Notes: generated by a model from the letters alone, not told the origin. DNA of 64,000 nt from Hymenobacter psoromatis (GCA_001596155.1 CP014771.1:4216001-4280000), one strand, 5' to 3'; counted from the stretch's first letter, positions 27,779 through 36,597 are shown. Numbers and translations: made by a program.

Positions 27779-28942
27779 ATGGACCTGACCTCAATTCACC
27801 CCAAAGTCACCCCGATTTACCAGACCTCGGTTTTCAAGTTTGGCTCCCTGGCCGAGCTGGAAACCTACTATACTACCCCCGACCACGGCGGCATGTATGG
27901 CTACTCGCGCTCCGAGCACCCCAACTCCGACGAGTTGGTGGCCGAGGTGGCCAAGCTCGAAGGCGCGGCCGGCGGGGGGGTAGCAACCGGCGCGGGCCTG
28001 GCCGGCCTGCTGGCCGCCGTGCTGGCCACCTGCCAGGCCGGCGACCATGTGCTGTGCCCCGCCGAGCTCTACGGCGGCTCGGTGGTGCTGCTCTCGAATG
28101 AGCTGGCCCGCCTGGGCATCGAAACGAGCTACGTGCCGCTGGCCGACCTATACGACGTGGCCCGCCACCGCCGGCCGAACACCAAACTGGTGCTGGCCGA
28201 AGTGCTCAGCAACCCGCTGCTGGTGGTGCTCGACGGCCCGCGCCTGGCCCAGGCCTGCCAGGCCGAAGGCATTTTGCTGCTGATTGACAGCTCGTTCACC
28301 TCCCCCATTTTAACGCAGCCGCTGAGCTGGGGAGCCGATATGGTGTGGCACTCGGCCACCAAATACCTGGCCGGACACTCCGACGTGACGGCCGGCGTGG
28401 TGGTGGCCCGCGACCCGGCCATCGGCAAGCGCCTGCGCCAAGTAGCTACCAACCTCGGCCTCATGCTGGCCCCGCTCGACAGCTGGCTGGCCGTGCGCGG
28501 CCTCAAAACCCTGCGCCTGCGCATGCGCCAGCACTCCGAAAACGCCATGACGCTGGCCCGGTTCCTGGCCGACAGCCCGGCCGTGGCCCAGGTATTCTAT
28601 CCTGGTCTGGAGAATCATCCTGGCCACGACCTGGCCGCGCACCAGCTGCTGGGCGGTCTCTACGGCGGTATGATGTCCATTCGGCTAGCCGACGACTCGG
28701 CGGCGGCCGTCGATGCGTTCATCCAAAAAACCAAGCTCTTCCCGCTGGCCCCGTCGCTGGCGGGCGTGCAGTCGTCGTGCTCCTACCCGGCGGCTACTTC
28801 GCACCGGGCCCTCACACCGGCCCAGCGCGCGGCGCTGGGCATCACGCCCGGCGTACTGCGCCTGAGCGTGGGCATTGAGGAAGTAGCCGACCTGCTCGTT
28901 GATTTGGAGCACGCGCTGGGCGAAGGCGAAGGCAGTCACTAA
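27779..28942 (+). CDS. PLP-dependent Cys/Met-metabolism enzyme (trans-sulfuration family)
   Basis: The 387-residue length is normal for the cystathionine gamma-synthase/gamma-lyase/methionine gamma-lyase family. The PLP lysine is Lys195 in WHSATKYLAGHSD. Other family marks are YSRSEHPN near the N-terminus, DSSFTSP with Asp170, and the C-terminal VLRLSVGIEEVADLLVDLEHAL. The exact reaction (gamma-synthase, gamma-lyase or homocysteine-forming) cannot be told by eye. It stands 42 bases after the transporter gene and may share its transcript. A family C palindrome follows. Confidence 0.9.
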   Translation: MDLTSIHPKVTPIYQTSVFKFGSLAELETYYTTPDHGGMYGYSRSEHPNSDELVAEVAKLEGAAGGGVATGAGLAGLLAAVLATCQAGDHVLCPAELYGGSVVLLSNELARLGIETSYVPLADLYDVARHRRPNTKLVLAEVLSNPLLVVLDGPRLAQACQAEGILLLIDSSFTSPILTQPLSWGADMVWHSATKYLAGHSDVTAGVVVARDPAIGKRLRQVATNLGLMLAPLDSWLAVRGLKTLRLRMRQHSENAMTLARFLADSPAVAQVFYPGLENHPGHDLAAHQLLGGLYGGMMSIRLADDSAAAVDAFIQKTKLFPLAPSLAGVQSSCSYPAATSHRALTPAQRAALGITPGVLRLSVGIEEVADLLVDLEHALGEGEGSH

Positions 28943-28978
28943 GCACCCGGCTTTTTTGCGGAATTTATACGCATTGCG

Positions 28979-29066
28979 GTAGGGTGCGGGGCTTGCCCCC
29001 GCCCGTCGTTGAACAAAACCAATGCGAGTCGTTCAACGACGGGCGGGGACAAGCCCCGCACCCTAC
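28979..29066. repeat. Intergenic palindrome, family C
   Basis: The arms 28979-29014 and 29031-29066 are inverted copies containing GTAGGGTGCGGGGCTTG and CCCCGCCCG, with one mismatch. The same word forms the element at 41818-41906. Confidence 0.9.
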
Positions 29067-29165
29067 TTCTTGTTCGCAAGCTGGGTTGAAGGCGATTAAA
29101 GAGCGCTCATAAATAGCATATTCCGTAGGTTTTATAACGCGTGAACAGTACCTTTCGCACGCGTT

Positions 29166-30125
29166 ATGAATAACCCGCCCATCTATGTTGAAGCCCGTAT
29201 CCGGTGCCCGCTGGAGGCCCTGTGGCAGCACACCCAGCAGCCCGAGCTGCACCAGCAATGGGACCTGCGCTTCACCGAAATAACTTACCTGCCCCGGCCC
29301 TCGGAGGCCGCGCCGCAACAGTTTCTGTACGCTACGCGCATCGGCTTCGGGCTAGGCGTGGCGGGTAGGGGCGAGAGCCTGGGCACCCGCGAGAAGAACG
29401 GCGAGCGCACCTCCATCCTCAAGTTTTGGTCTGATGAATGGGTGTCGCTCATTCGCGAGGGCGCCGGCTTCTGGAAATACGTGCCGACCGACGACGGCCT
29501 GCGGTTTTTCACGAAATATGATTATCAGACGCGCTTCGGGGGGCTAGGGCAGTGGCTCGACCGGCTGGCATTTCGGCCGCTCATCGGCTGGGCCACGGCC
29601 TGGAGCTTCGATTGCCTGCGGCTGTGGCTCGAAACCGGCCAGCGCCCTGCCATCTCGCGCCGGCTGGCCCTGGCCGACTGGCTCACGCGGGCCACGCTAG
29701 GCGCGGTGTGGGTGTATCAGGGCGTGGTGCCCAAGCTGCTTTTTCCCGACACCGGCGAGCTGCGCATCTTGCAGGGCGTGGGCTTTTCGGCCGGCGCGGC
29801 GCACCGCGTGGCGGCGGGGGTAGGGGTGGGCGAAATCCTGTTTGGCCTGCTGTTCTGGCTGTTGCCCGCGCGGCGGCTGCGGCCGGTGTACTGGCTGCAC
29901 CTCATGGGCCTGCTGGTGCTGGGCGCGGGCGCGCTGTTCAGCCAGCCGGCCGTGTTCGTGGCCCCCTTCAACCCGCTCACTCTCAACGCGTCCCTGATGG
30001 CGATGGCCGCCGTGCGTCTGCTGCTCCCCGACGACCTGCTACCCCGCGCCGCCCGCTGCCTGCGCCGCCCGCCTGCGGTAGAACGCACGGCCGCCCCGCC
30101 GCGCCCCACGCCGCAAGTGGCCTAA
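29166..30125 (+). CDS. SRPBCC-DoxX-like fusion protein
   Basis: This 319-residue protein appears to have two parts. Residues 1-150 look like a START/SRPBCC ligand-binding fold (PIYVEARIRCPLEALWQHTQQPELHQQWD, a strand-rich region, then TKYDYQTRFGGLG). From about residue 170 there are four membrane helices of the DoxX-like type (WLTRATLGAVWVYQGVVPKL, AAGVGVGEILFGLL, LMGLLVLGAGALF, NASLMAMAAVRLLL). DoxX-like proteins are inner-membrane proteins of poorly known role. The next gene, DUF4166, starts 38 bases later, and such pairs or fusions are common, which suggests one function. The substrate is unknown. Confidence 0.8.
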   Translation: MNNPPIYVEARIRCPLEALWQHTQQPELHQQWDLRFTEITYLPRPSEAAPQQFLYATRIGFGLGVAGRGESLGTREKNGERTSILKFWSDEWVSLIREGAGFWKYVPTDDGLRFFTKYDYQTRFGGLGQWLDRLAFRPLIGWATAWSFDCLRLWLETGQRPAISRRLALADWLTRATLGAVWVYQGVVPKLLFPDTGELRILQGVGFSAGAAHRVAAGVGVGEILFGLLFWLLPARRLRPVYWLHLMGLLVLGAGALFSQPAVFVAPFNPLTLNASLMAMAAVRLLLPDDLLPRAARCLRRPPAVERTAAPPRPTPQVA

Positions 30126-30163
30126 AACCTTGTTCCCTGCTCCTTGCTAACTGTTCATTACCA

Positions 30164-30844
30164 ATGCCTTCCATCTACCAACAGCAGTTGGGTGCCGATT
30201 TTCAAAAGCTGCACCCGCGTATTCAGGAGCGACTGGCCTTTAGCAGCCACGACAACCGGGCTTTCGTGGGCGAAGGCACGATGGAGCGGGTCTGGCACGG
30301 GCCGTTTTACACGCAGCCGTTTTTGCGCATCGGGCTGCTGCGCAACATTATGTTTCCCGATGCCGGCCGCAACGTGCCGTTTCGCATCGAAAACTACGCC
30401 TACCGCGACCCGCTGGGCCGCGAAACCGTGACCTGGATTCGGCGCTTCACCTTCCCGCGCCACGTGCGCTGCTTCGACGCCACCATGATTCGCAGCGTCG
30501 AGCGCGACCGCATCGTGGATTACCTGGGCACGCATCAGCACCTGGCCGTGGATATTGACCTGGCCGTGACCGCGCGCGGCGGCCTGCGCCTGCGCTCGGG
30601 CGAGCAGCGCTTTTACGAGGGTCGCTTCACGTTCAAATTTCCGATGCTGCTCTCGGGCCTGGCCGACGTGGAGGAATGGTACGACGACGCGGCCGGCTGC
30701 TACCGCATTCAGGTGGAGGTGCGCAACAAGCTGTTTGGCAAGCTCTTCGGCTACCACGGCTCCTTCCAGCCCGCGTGGCGCGAGGTAATGCCCGAGGCCA
30801 TTCCGACTTACGCCCTGCCCGTGCGTCATGAAGGCCGGGAATAG
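30164..30844 (+). CDS. DUF4166 domain protein
   Basis: The 226-residue protein starts at the ATG 30164 (MPSIYQQQLGADFQKLHP), although a longer open frame exists upstream. It matches the DUF4166 family by its LHPRIQERL start, the GTMERVWHG segment, the TWIRRFTFP strand and the late FGYHGSFQP motif. DUF4166 often stands at the C-terminus of saccharopine-dehydrogenase-like proteins or next to DoxX-like genes, as here. Its function is not known. It forms a likely two-gene operon with the upstream fusion protein. Confidence 0.8.
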   Translation: MPSIYQQQLGADFQKLHPRIQERLAFSSHDNRAFVGEGTMERVWHGPFYTQPFLRIGLLRNIMFPDAGRNVPFRIENYAYRDPLGRETVTWIRRFTFPRHVRCFDATMIRSVERDRIVDYLGTHQHLAVDIDLAVTARGGLRLRSGEQRFYEGRFTFKFPMLLSGLADVEEWYDDAAGCYRIQVEVRNKLFGKLFGYHGSFQPAWREVMPEAIPTYALPVRHEGRE

Positions 30845-30888
30845 GGGTAGGGGGTAGGGAGGGTGCAAGAAGCAATCAGCTGATTATA

Positions 30889-31004
30889 AAATTACCAGAA
30901 CGTCATTCCGAGCTTGCCGAGGAATCTCGCTCGGGCCGTCCGGGCCTCGTTCAACGAACCGAGCGAGATTCCTCGGCAAGCTCGGAATGACGTTCTGGTA
31001 ATTT
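30889..31004. repeat. Long intergenic palindrome, family A' (ATTCC/GGAAT type)
   Basis: The arms of about 43 bases (30889-30933 and 30960-31004) are near-perfect inverted copies containing GTCATTCCGAGCTTGCCGAG and GAATCTCGC. It is closely related to the element at 53841-53935. Confidence 0.92.
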
Positions 31005-31061
31005 CTCTACTTTCTAAACAGCATCAGTTGTCAGAAAAGCCAATTCTCACTTCAATAAGCT

Positions 31062-31808
31062 ATGAATCTCCAACTTACTTCGGCCCAGCGCCGCGTCGAG
31101 CTGGCCCGGCCCTGGGTGCTGCTGGCTGGCTACCTTGGGCTGGCGCTGGCCGGCTGGTGGTGGCTGGCCGTGCCGCTGGCGGTGGTGATGTGCCTGGCCG
31201 CCTTCGTGCAGATGCACGACGCCATGCACAACTCGCTGGGCCTGAGTAAAATGGCCAATAAGCGCGTGCTCACCCTCAGTGGCCTGCTCATTCTGAAAAG
31301 CGGCCACGGCCTGCAAGTGACCCACCTGCGCCACCACGGCCGCTGCCTCACCGAGGCCGACCCCGAGGGCGCGCCCGCCACCTGGAGCTTCGGCCGGGTG
31401 CTGTGGCAAGGTCCCTGGCACACGCTGATGCTGCGGCGCGAATCATTGCGCATCGCGCCCAATACCCGGCATATTCAGCTGCTCGAAACCGGCCTCACGC
31501 TGGCGCTGCTGGTGGGTTTTGGGGCACTGTACTTTCTTACTGGTTCGCTGGTAGGGCTGGTGTACTGGGGCGTGGCGTTTTTTATGAGCGCGACTATGCC
31601 CATCTGGGCTTCTTACGTGCCGCACCACGTGTCGGCGCGCAACCCGGCGGCGCGCGCCGCCGGCGCGCTGGCCCAGGCCTGGACGCCCATCACGGCCTCG
31701 TTTGCCTTCCACCACCTGCACCACCACTACCCGCGCGTGCCCACTGCGCTGCTCTCCCGCGCCGCCGCCGAGCTGCCCCCGCCGCCCGAAGAAGCGCACC
31801 ATCACTAG
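31062..31808 (+). CDS. Fatty acid desaturase-family membrane protein
   Basis: The 248-residue protein has the three histidine boxes of the membrane di-iron desaturase/hydroxylase superfamily: HDAMH at 52-56, HLRHH at 88-92 and HHLHHH at 217-222. Hydrophobic segments lie at about 18-50, 140-162 and 165-188. It is shorter than a typical acyl desaturase (300-380), which fits the beta-carotene ketolase/hydroxylase-like or small desaturase branches. The substrate (acyl lipid or carotenoid) is therefore open. No carotenoid genes are near. The next gene starts 34 bases downstream. Confidence 0.85.
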   Translation: MNLQLTSAQRRVELARPWVLLAGYLGLALAGWWWLAVPLAVVMCLAAFVQMHDAMHNSLGLSKMANKRVLTLSGLLILKSGHGLQVTHLRHHGRCLTEADPEGAPATWSFGRVLWQGPWHTLMLRRESLRIAPNTRHIQLLETGLTLALLVGFGALYFLTGSLVGLVYWGVAFFMSATMPIWASYVPHHVSARNPAARAAGALAQAWTPITASFAFHHLHHHYPRVPTALLSRAAAELPPPPEEAHHH

Positions 31809-31842
31809 GCGCGCAGCGGCCGGCGTGCCGACCTTTGCCCCC

Positions 31843-33159
31843 ATGCACACGCTTGAAGAACTACGCGCCGGTAAGCTGGCGGGCCTGCGCCGCCTCAGCC
31901 TGGCCGCGGACCTCACCGAATTTCCCGAGGAGATATTTGGCCTGGCCGATACGCTCGAAATCCTCGATTTATCGGGCAACCGGCTTTCGTCCCTACCCCC
32001 CGATTTTTATCGGCTGCACCGGCTGCGCATTCTGTTTTGCGCTGATAATCAGTTCACCGCCGTGCCCGAGGTACTGGGCCAGTGTCCGCAGTTGAGCATG
32101 GTGGCCTTCAAGGCCAATAAAATTCGCACGCTGCCGGCCGCCGCGCTGCCGCCCAACCTGCGCTGGCTCATTCTGACGGATAACCAGCTCGACGCCCTAC
32201 CCCCCGAAATTGGCCGGTGCGGGCAGCTGCAAAAGCTGCTGCTGGCCGGCAACCAGTTGCGGCACCTGCCCGCCGAGCTGGCCTACTGCACGCAGCTGGG
32301 CCTGCTGCGCATAGCCGCCAACCAGCTCGAAGAGTTGCCCGCCTGGCTCCTCATGATGCCCAACCTAGCCTGGCTGGCCTACGCCGCCAATCCATTTTGC
32401 GCGGCGGCTGAGGCGGCTGTGGTGGCGCGCCACCCCATCGGCCGCATTGCCTGGCCCGAGCTGGCCGTGGAGCAGCAACTGGGCGAAGGTGCCTCGGGCG
32501 TCATTTACCGCGCGCGTTGGCAGCGGCCCGCCGCGTCGGCTACGGAGGTGGCCGTCAAGCTCTTCAAAGGAGCCGTGACGAGCGACGGCCTGCCCCACAG
32601 CGAGATGGCGGCCTGCATCGGCGCGGGCCAGCACCCCAATCTGATTGCGGTTGAAGGCAAAATCAGCCAGCACCCGGCCAGGGCCGAAGGGCTGGTATTG
32701 GAGCTGATTGACCCGGCCTACGGCAACCTGGCCGGCCCGCCCAGCCTCGACACCTGCACCCGCGATGTGTACGCGCCCGGTACCATATTTACGCTGGCGG
32801 CGGCCCTGCGCCTGGCTCACGGCATGGCGGCGGCAGCGGCGCATTTGCACGCGCAGGGCATTTTGCACGGTGATTTTTACGCCCACAATATCCTGGCTAC
32901 TCCGGCCGGCGACGCGCTGCTGGGCGACTTTGGCGCCGCCAGCTTCTTCAACGAAGCCGCCCCGCCCGCCCGCAGCTTGCAGCGCCTCGAAGCCCGCGCC
33001 TTCGGCTGCCTGCTCGAAGAGCTGCTGGCCCACTGCCCGGCCGGCGACGCCGCCGCGCTGGCCGCGCTGGCCGACTTGCAGCGCCGCTGCACGCAGCCCA
33101 CGGTGGCCGCGCGGCCGCTGTTTGCGGAGATTGAGCGGGAACTGGCAAGCATAGGGTAA
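31843..33159 (+). CDS. Leucine-rich-repeat protein fused to a protein kinase
   Basis: The 438-residue protein starts at ATG 31843 (MHTLEELRAGKL). Residues 14-185 are seven or so leucine-rich repeats (ILDLSGNRLSSLPPDFYRL type). From residue 205 a compact Ser/Thr-type kinase follows: glycine loop GEGASGVIYRA (214-224), Lys239 in VAVKLFKG, HGDFYAHN with Asp344 and Asn349 (HGD instead of HRD), and DFG at 362-364. All catalytic residues are present, but the C-lobe is short (about 75 residues after DFG). No membrane segment or signal is seen, so it is cytoplasmic. The TAA stop lies inside a repeat arm. Its partner is unknown. Confidence 0.9.
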   Translation: MHTLEELRAGKLAGLRRLSLAADLTEFPEEIFGLADTLEILDLSGNRLSSLPPDFYRLHRLRILFCADNQFTAVPEVLGQCPQLSMVAFKANKIRTLPAAALPPNLRWLILTDNQLDALPPEIGRCGQLQKLLLAGNQLRHLPAELAYCTQLGLLRIAANQLEELPAWLLMMPNLAWLAYAANPFCAAAEAAVVARHPIGRIAWPELAVEQQLGEGASGVIYRARWQRPAASATEVAVKLFKGAVTSDGLPHSEMAACIGAGQHPNLIAVEGKISQHPARAEGLVLELIDPAYGNLAGPPSLDTCTRDVYAPGTIFTLAAALRLAHGMAAAAAHLHAQGILHGDFYAHNILATPAGDALLGDFGAASFFNEAAPPARSLQRLEARAFGCLLEELLAHCPAGDAAALAALADLQRRCTQPTVAARPLFAEIERELASIG

Positions 33160-33280
33160 GCTTTAGCCTACCAAGGGATGTGCGGTAAGCTCTAGCTTGC
33201 CGTTTTAGCGGTTGCGAACTACTGGTGGCAGGCTAAAGCCTACCCTACGCTGCGCACGGCAAGCTGAAGCTTACCGCACA
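33152..33280. repeat. Two interleaved palindromes, family D
   Basis: Arm A (33152-33173, TAGGGTAAGCTTTAGCCT) pairs with 33230-33248. Arm B (33179-33202, TGTGCGGTAAGC..) pairs with 33257-33280. The order A, B, A', B' means that both stems cannot form together without a pseudoknot. Arm A overlaps the end of the kinase gene and supplies its stop codon. Arm B ends 5 bases before the convergent aminotransferase stop. Confidence 0.8.
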
Positions 33281-33284
33281 TTCG

Positions 33285-34424
33285 TTACACTATCTCGCGC
33301 AGGGCTTTGGCTACGCGGCGCAGCTCGTCGTCGCCCAGCGCGGTGCCGCTAGGCAGGCACAGGCCGCGGGCGAAAAGGCCCGCGCACACCGCGCCGCCGT
33401 ACATGGGCGCGTTGGCAAAGAGCGGCTGCAGGTGCATGGGTTTCCAGAGCGGGCGGCTCTCGATATTATGCGTTTCGAGGTGCTGGCGTACGCTTTCGGG
33501 GGTAGCGGCGGTGGCTTCCGGGTCGAGCAGGAGGGTCGTGAGCCAGCGGTTGCTGAGGCTGCCGGCGGGCTCGGGACTCGGGGCCAGCGCCAGGCCGGGC
33601 AGGCCGGCAAGGTGCTCGCGGTACCAGTTGAAAATCTCGCGGCGACGCTTCACGCGGTCGGGCAGCAATTCCATCTGGCCCCGGCCAATGCCGGCCAACA
33701 GGTTGGATAAGCGGTAGTTATAGCCCACCTCCGAGTGCTGATAGTGCGGGGCCGGGTCCTTGGCCTGGGTAGCCAGAAAGCGCGCCCGCGCCGCCAGCTC
33801 ACGGTCGTGGGTGACGAGCGCGCCGCCGCCGCTGGTCGTCAGTATCTTATTGCCATTAAATGAAAACACGCCTACCCGCCCAAAGCCGCCCAGCGGCTGC
33901 TGCTGCCAACTGGAACCCAGCGCCTCGGCCGCGTCCTCCAGGATGGGAATATCGAACTCGGTGGCCAAGGCCAGGATTTCGGCCAGCTTGGCGGGCATGC
34001 CATAGAGATGCACCAGCAGCAGCGCCTTCGGCTTTTTGCCCTGCCTGATGCGGTCCACGATGGCTTCGCGCAGGCGCGCGGGGCACAGGTTCCAGGTTTC
34101 GGCCTCGCTATCCACAAACACGGGGGTAGCGCCGCAGTACAGAATGGCGTTGGCCGTGGCTACGAACGTGAAAGATGGGCACAGCACCTCATCGCCCGGC
34201 CCCACGCCCAGCAGCAGCAGGCCCAGGTGTAGCGCGGCCGTGCCCGAATTCAGCGCCACGCAGTAGGGCACGCCCACCGCCGCGCAAATGTCGGCCTCGA
34301 AGCCAGCCAGGTTCGGTCCCACGGGGGCTACCCAGTTGTCTTCCACCGCTTTGTGCAGATAGTTCAGCTCGTGGCGGCCCAGGTGCGGGGGCGAAAGGTA
34401 AATACGGTCCAAATCAATGCGCAA
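33285..34424 (-). CDS. DegT/DnrJ/EryC1/StrS-family nucleotide-sugar aminotransferase
   Basis: The 379-residue protein is a type I fold PLP enzyme of the sugar aminotransferase family. PLP Lys193 is in FSFNGNKILTTSGGG and Asp164 is in EDAAEALG. The N-terminus IYLSPPHLGRHEL with NWVAPVGPNL matches the PglE/PseC-like group that aminates 4-keto sugars on UDP or dTDP. The NeuD/PglD-type acetyltransferase gene lies just upstream on the same strand (52 bases). Together they could make an acetamido sugar like UDP-diacetylbacillosamine for surface glycans. The third expected member, a PglC-like transferase, is at 49369. Confidence 0.92.
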   Translation of the reverse strand: MRIDLDRIYLSPPHLGRHELNYLHKAVEDNWVAPVGPNLAGFEADICAAVGVPYCVALNSGTAALHLGLLLLGVGPGDEVLCPSFTFVATANAILYCGATPVFVDSEAETWNLCPARLREAIVDRIRQGKKPKALLLVHLYGMPAKLAEILALATEFDIPILEDAAEALGSSWQQQPLGGFGRVGVFSFNGNKILTTSGGGALVTHDRELAARARFLATQAKDPAPHYQHSEVGYNYRLSNLLAGIGRGQMELLPDRVKRRREIFNWYREHLAGLPGLALAPSPEPAGSLSNRWLTTLLLDPEATAATPESVRQHLETHNIESRPLWKPMHLQPLFANAPMYGGAVCAGLFARGLCLPSGTALGDDELRRVAKALREIV

Positions 34425-34476
34425 TTAACAATGAGCAAGTAGCAAGAAACAGCAAGTCCTGGAGCAAAATAATTGC

Positions 34477-35187
34477 TCACTGTTCCTGGCTAATTATTTT
34501 CGCCGGTACGCCCACGGCGGTGCAGCCGGCTGGCAAATGTCGCACCACTACGGCACCGGCGCCCACGGTAGTGCGCGCGCCCACCCGCACCTGGTGGATA
34601 ACGGTCGCGTTGGTGCCCAGGTAAACGCCGGTTTCGAGGTGAGCGCCGCCACCCACGTTGGCGTGCGGCATCAGCGAACAAAAGTCTTCGAGCACTGCAT
34701 CGTGGCCCACCGTGCAGCCCAGGTTGAGCAGCACGAAGCGGCCCAGCGTGATATCGCAGGTCAGAATGCAGCCGCGCTGAATGAGGCAGCCCGCGCCGAG
34801 GCTAATGCGCTGGTGCGCGCGCAAGGCCACCTGCGGGTGCACCAGCGCCGGAAACGACAGCCGCGCCGACGTGAGCCGGCCCACCACAGCGGCCCGCCCG
34901 GTGCTGCTGCCCAAGGCTACGGCCACGGCCAGGGGGGTAGGGGCCGCGGCGAGGTCGGCCACGGTGCCGAGGTAGGGCAGGCCCGATACGGTGGGGGTAG
35001 CCGGCACCTTGTCGTCGTAAAAACCCTGCAAATCCCAGTTGCTGCCCGCTTCGTTGAGCTGGGCCACCAGCACGGCTATTTCGCGGCCCAGGCCGCCCGC
35101 GCCCACGATAACCAGGGGCCGGGGCGAGCCAGTAGAGGCGTTTAGGTTGTTATCGTCTTGAAATTCTGAGAAAAATAACTGGGTCAC
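34477..35187 (-). CDS. NeuD/PglD-family sugar O- or N-acetyltransferase
   Basis: The 236-residue protein has an N-terminal Rossmann-like part (VIVGAGGLGREIAVL, about 25-40) that binds the nucleotide sugar. A left-handed beta helix of hexapeptide repeats follows (about 115-225: GAGCLIQRG, GTNATVIHQV, VGAGAVVVRHL) that binds acetyl-CoA, with a catalytic His in the region TVGHDAVLED. Relatives are PglD, NeuD and PerB. The gene precedes the sugar aminotransferase on the same strand, which fits acetylation of the new amino group. The unusual N-terminal 20 residues may be extra if a later start is used. Confidence 0.9.
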   Translation of the reverse strand: MTQLFFSEFQDDNNLNASTGSPRPLVIVGAGGLGREIAVLVAQLNEAGSNWDLQGFYDDKVPATPTVSGLPYLGTVADLAAAPTPLAVAVALGSSTGRAAVVGRLTSARLSFPALVHPQVALRAHQRISLGAGCLIQRGCILTCDITLGRFVLLNLGCTVGHDAVLEDFCSLMPHANVGGGAHLETGVYLGTNATVIHQVRVGARTTVGAGAVVVRHLPAGCTAVGVPAKIISQEQ

Positions 35188-35188
35188 G

Positions 35189-35281
35189 GGGAATTATGAA
35201 TTACAAATGCTGAATTCTAAATTAGAAATCGAAATTTACCCGTGCTAATTCATAATTCAGCATTTATAACTCATGATTCCC
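35189..35281. repeat. AT-rich palindrome filling the amt-acetyltransferase gap, family H
   Basis: The left arm from 35189 (GGGAATTATGAATTACAAAT) and the right arm ending 35281 are imperfect inverted copies. It spans exactly from one base after the acetyltransferase start codon to the amt stop codon, both on the minus strand. A related element lies at 49231-49358. Confidence 0.8.
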
Positions 35282-36597
35282 TACGCCGCCAGCATAGTTT
35301 CGCCGTGCTGACTGGTGTCGAGGCCGCGGGTTTCATTCTCGGCATTTACCCGGATGGGCACGATAAAGTTAGTAACCCGGTACAAAATCCAGGAGCCGCC
35401 GAAGGTAAACACGCCCACCACCACCAGCGTGAGCAGGTGGTAGTAGAGCAGGGTAGGCCCGCCGCCCGTAAACAGGCCGCCTTTCTGGGCGAACAGCGCC
35501 GTGGCCAGCATCCCCACCATGCCGCCCACCCCGTGGCACGGAAACACGTCGAGCGTATCGTCGAGGGTAGTGCGGTTTTTTAGAATAACGGCGGCGAAGC
35601 TCACGCTCGACGCCAGAATGCCGATGGCAATGGCCGGCCCGTAGGCCACGTAGCCCGCCGCCGGCGTAATGGCCACCAGCCCCACCACCGCGCCCACGGC
35701 AGCGCCCATCGCGGAGGGCCGCTGCCCGCGCGCGGCTTCCAGCACCATCCAGGTGAGCATGGCGGCGGCCGAGGCAAAATGCGTGGTCACGAACGCCTGC
35801 ACGGCCTGGGCATTGGCCCCCATTGCCGAGCCGGCATTGAAGCCAAACCAGCCAAACCACAGCAGCCCGGTGCCCAGAATCACGAACGGAATGTTGACCG
35901 GCGCGTGGGCGTGGCCGTCGAGGTGCGAGCGGCGGCGGCCAATGGCCAGCGCCCCGGCCAGCGCCGCGAAACCCGCCGAAATATGCACCACCGTGCCGCC
36001 CGCAAAGTCGAGCACGCCCCACTTAAACAGGAAGCCATCGGGGTGCCAGGCCCAGTGCGCCAGCGGGCAGTAGATAAACAGGCTGAAAAAGCAGATAAAA
36101 ATGAGGTAGCCCCAAAACCGGATGCGCTCGGCAAAACCACCGGTAATGAGCGCCGGCGTGATGATGGCAAACTTGAGCTGAAACGCCGCGAACAGCACCA
36201 GCGGCAGCCCCGCGCCCAGCGTAGGGTGGGGCGCGGTGCCCACATTATTAAACATGAAAAACGTGCGCGGGTCCCCAATTACCCCGCCAATGTCATCGCC
36301 AAACGCCAGCGAAAAACCCACCACGTACCACAGCAACGAAATGACACCCAGCGAGATAAAGCTTTGCAGCATCGTGGAAATAATGTTGCCCCGGTTGACC
36401 ATGCCGCCGTAGAAAAATGCTAGCCCCGGCGTCATCAGCAGCACCAGCGCCGTCGAAACCAGCATCCAAGCAATGTCGGCGGCTTGCAGCGAGTTGGGGG
36501 CGGCATCGGGGTGGTGATGGGGTAGGAAAGCAGCGCCGAGCGCCAGCACCGCCAGCACCACCAGCGAAGGACGGGCAAGTAGTTGTTTGCGCGACAT
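35281..36597 (-). CDS. amt: Ammonium transporter
   Basis: The 438-residue inner-membrane protein has about eleven helices. Signature segments are visible: MTPGLAFFYGGMV, GGFAERIRFWGYL, DFAGGTVVHISAG with the first pore His, and CHGVGGMVG with the second pore His. It carries ammonium into the cell. The N-terminal 25 residues resemble a signal peptide followed by a His-rich bit (PHHHPD). No glnK/glnB gene follows, unlike in many bacteria. The stop is immediately next to a palindrome shared with the acetyltransferase start. No consensus promoter was found in the 266-base upstream gap. Confidence 0.96.
   Translation of the reverse strand: MSRKQLLARPSLVVLAVLALGAAFLPHHHPDAAPNSLQAADIAWMLVSTALVLLMTPGLAFFYGGMVNRGNIISTMLQSFISLGVISLLWYVVGFSLAFGDDIGGVIGDPRTFFMFNNVGTAPHPTLGAGLPLVLFAAFQLKFAIITPALITGGFAERIRFWGYLIFICFFSLFIYCPLAHWAWHPDGFLFKWGVLDFAGGTVVHISAGFAALAGALAIGRRRSHLDGHAHAPVNIPFVILGTGLLWFGWFGFNAGSAMGANAQAVQAFVTTHFASAAAMLTWMVLEAARGQRPSAMGAAVGAVVGLVAITPAAGYVAYGPAIAIGILASSVSFAAVILKNRTTLDDTLDVFPCHGVGGMVGMLATALFAQKGGLFTGGGPTLLYYHLLTLVVVGVFTFGGSWILYRVTNFIVPIRVNAENETRGLDTSQHGETMLAA

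Noticed and set aside
29552..30163. Extended start for the DUF4166 gene
   Set aside because: The extension is a shadow of the DoxX-like gene in another frame. The DUF4166 homology begins at ATG 30164.
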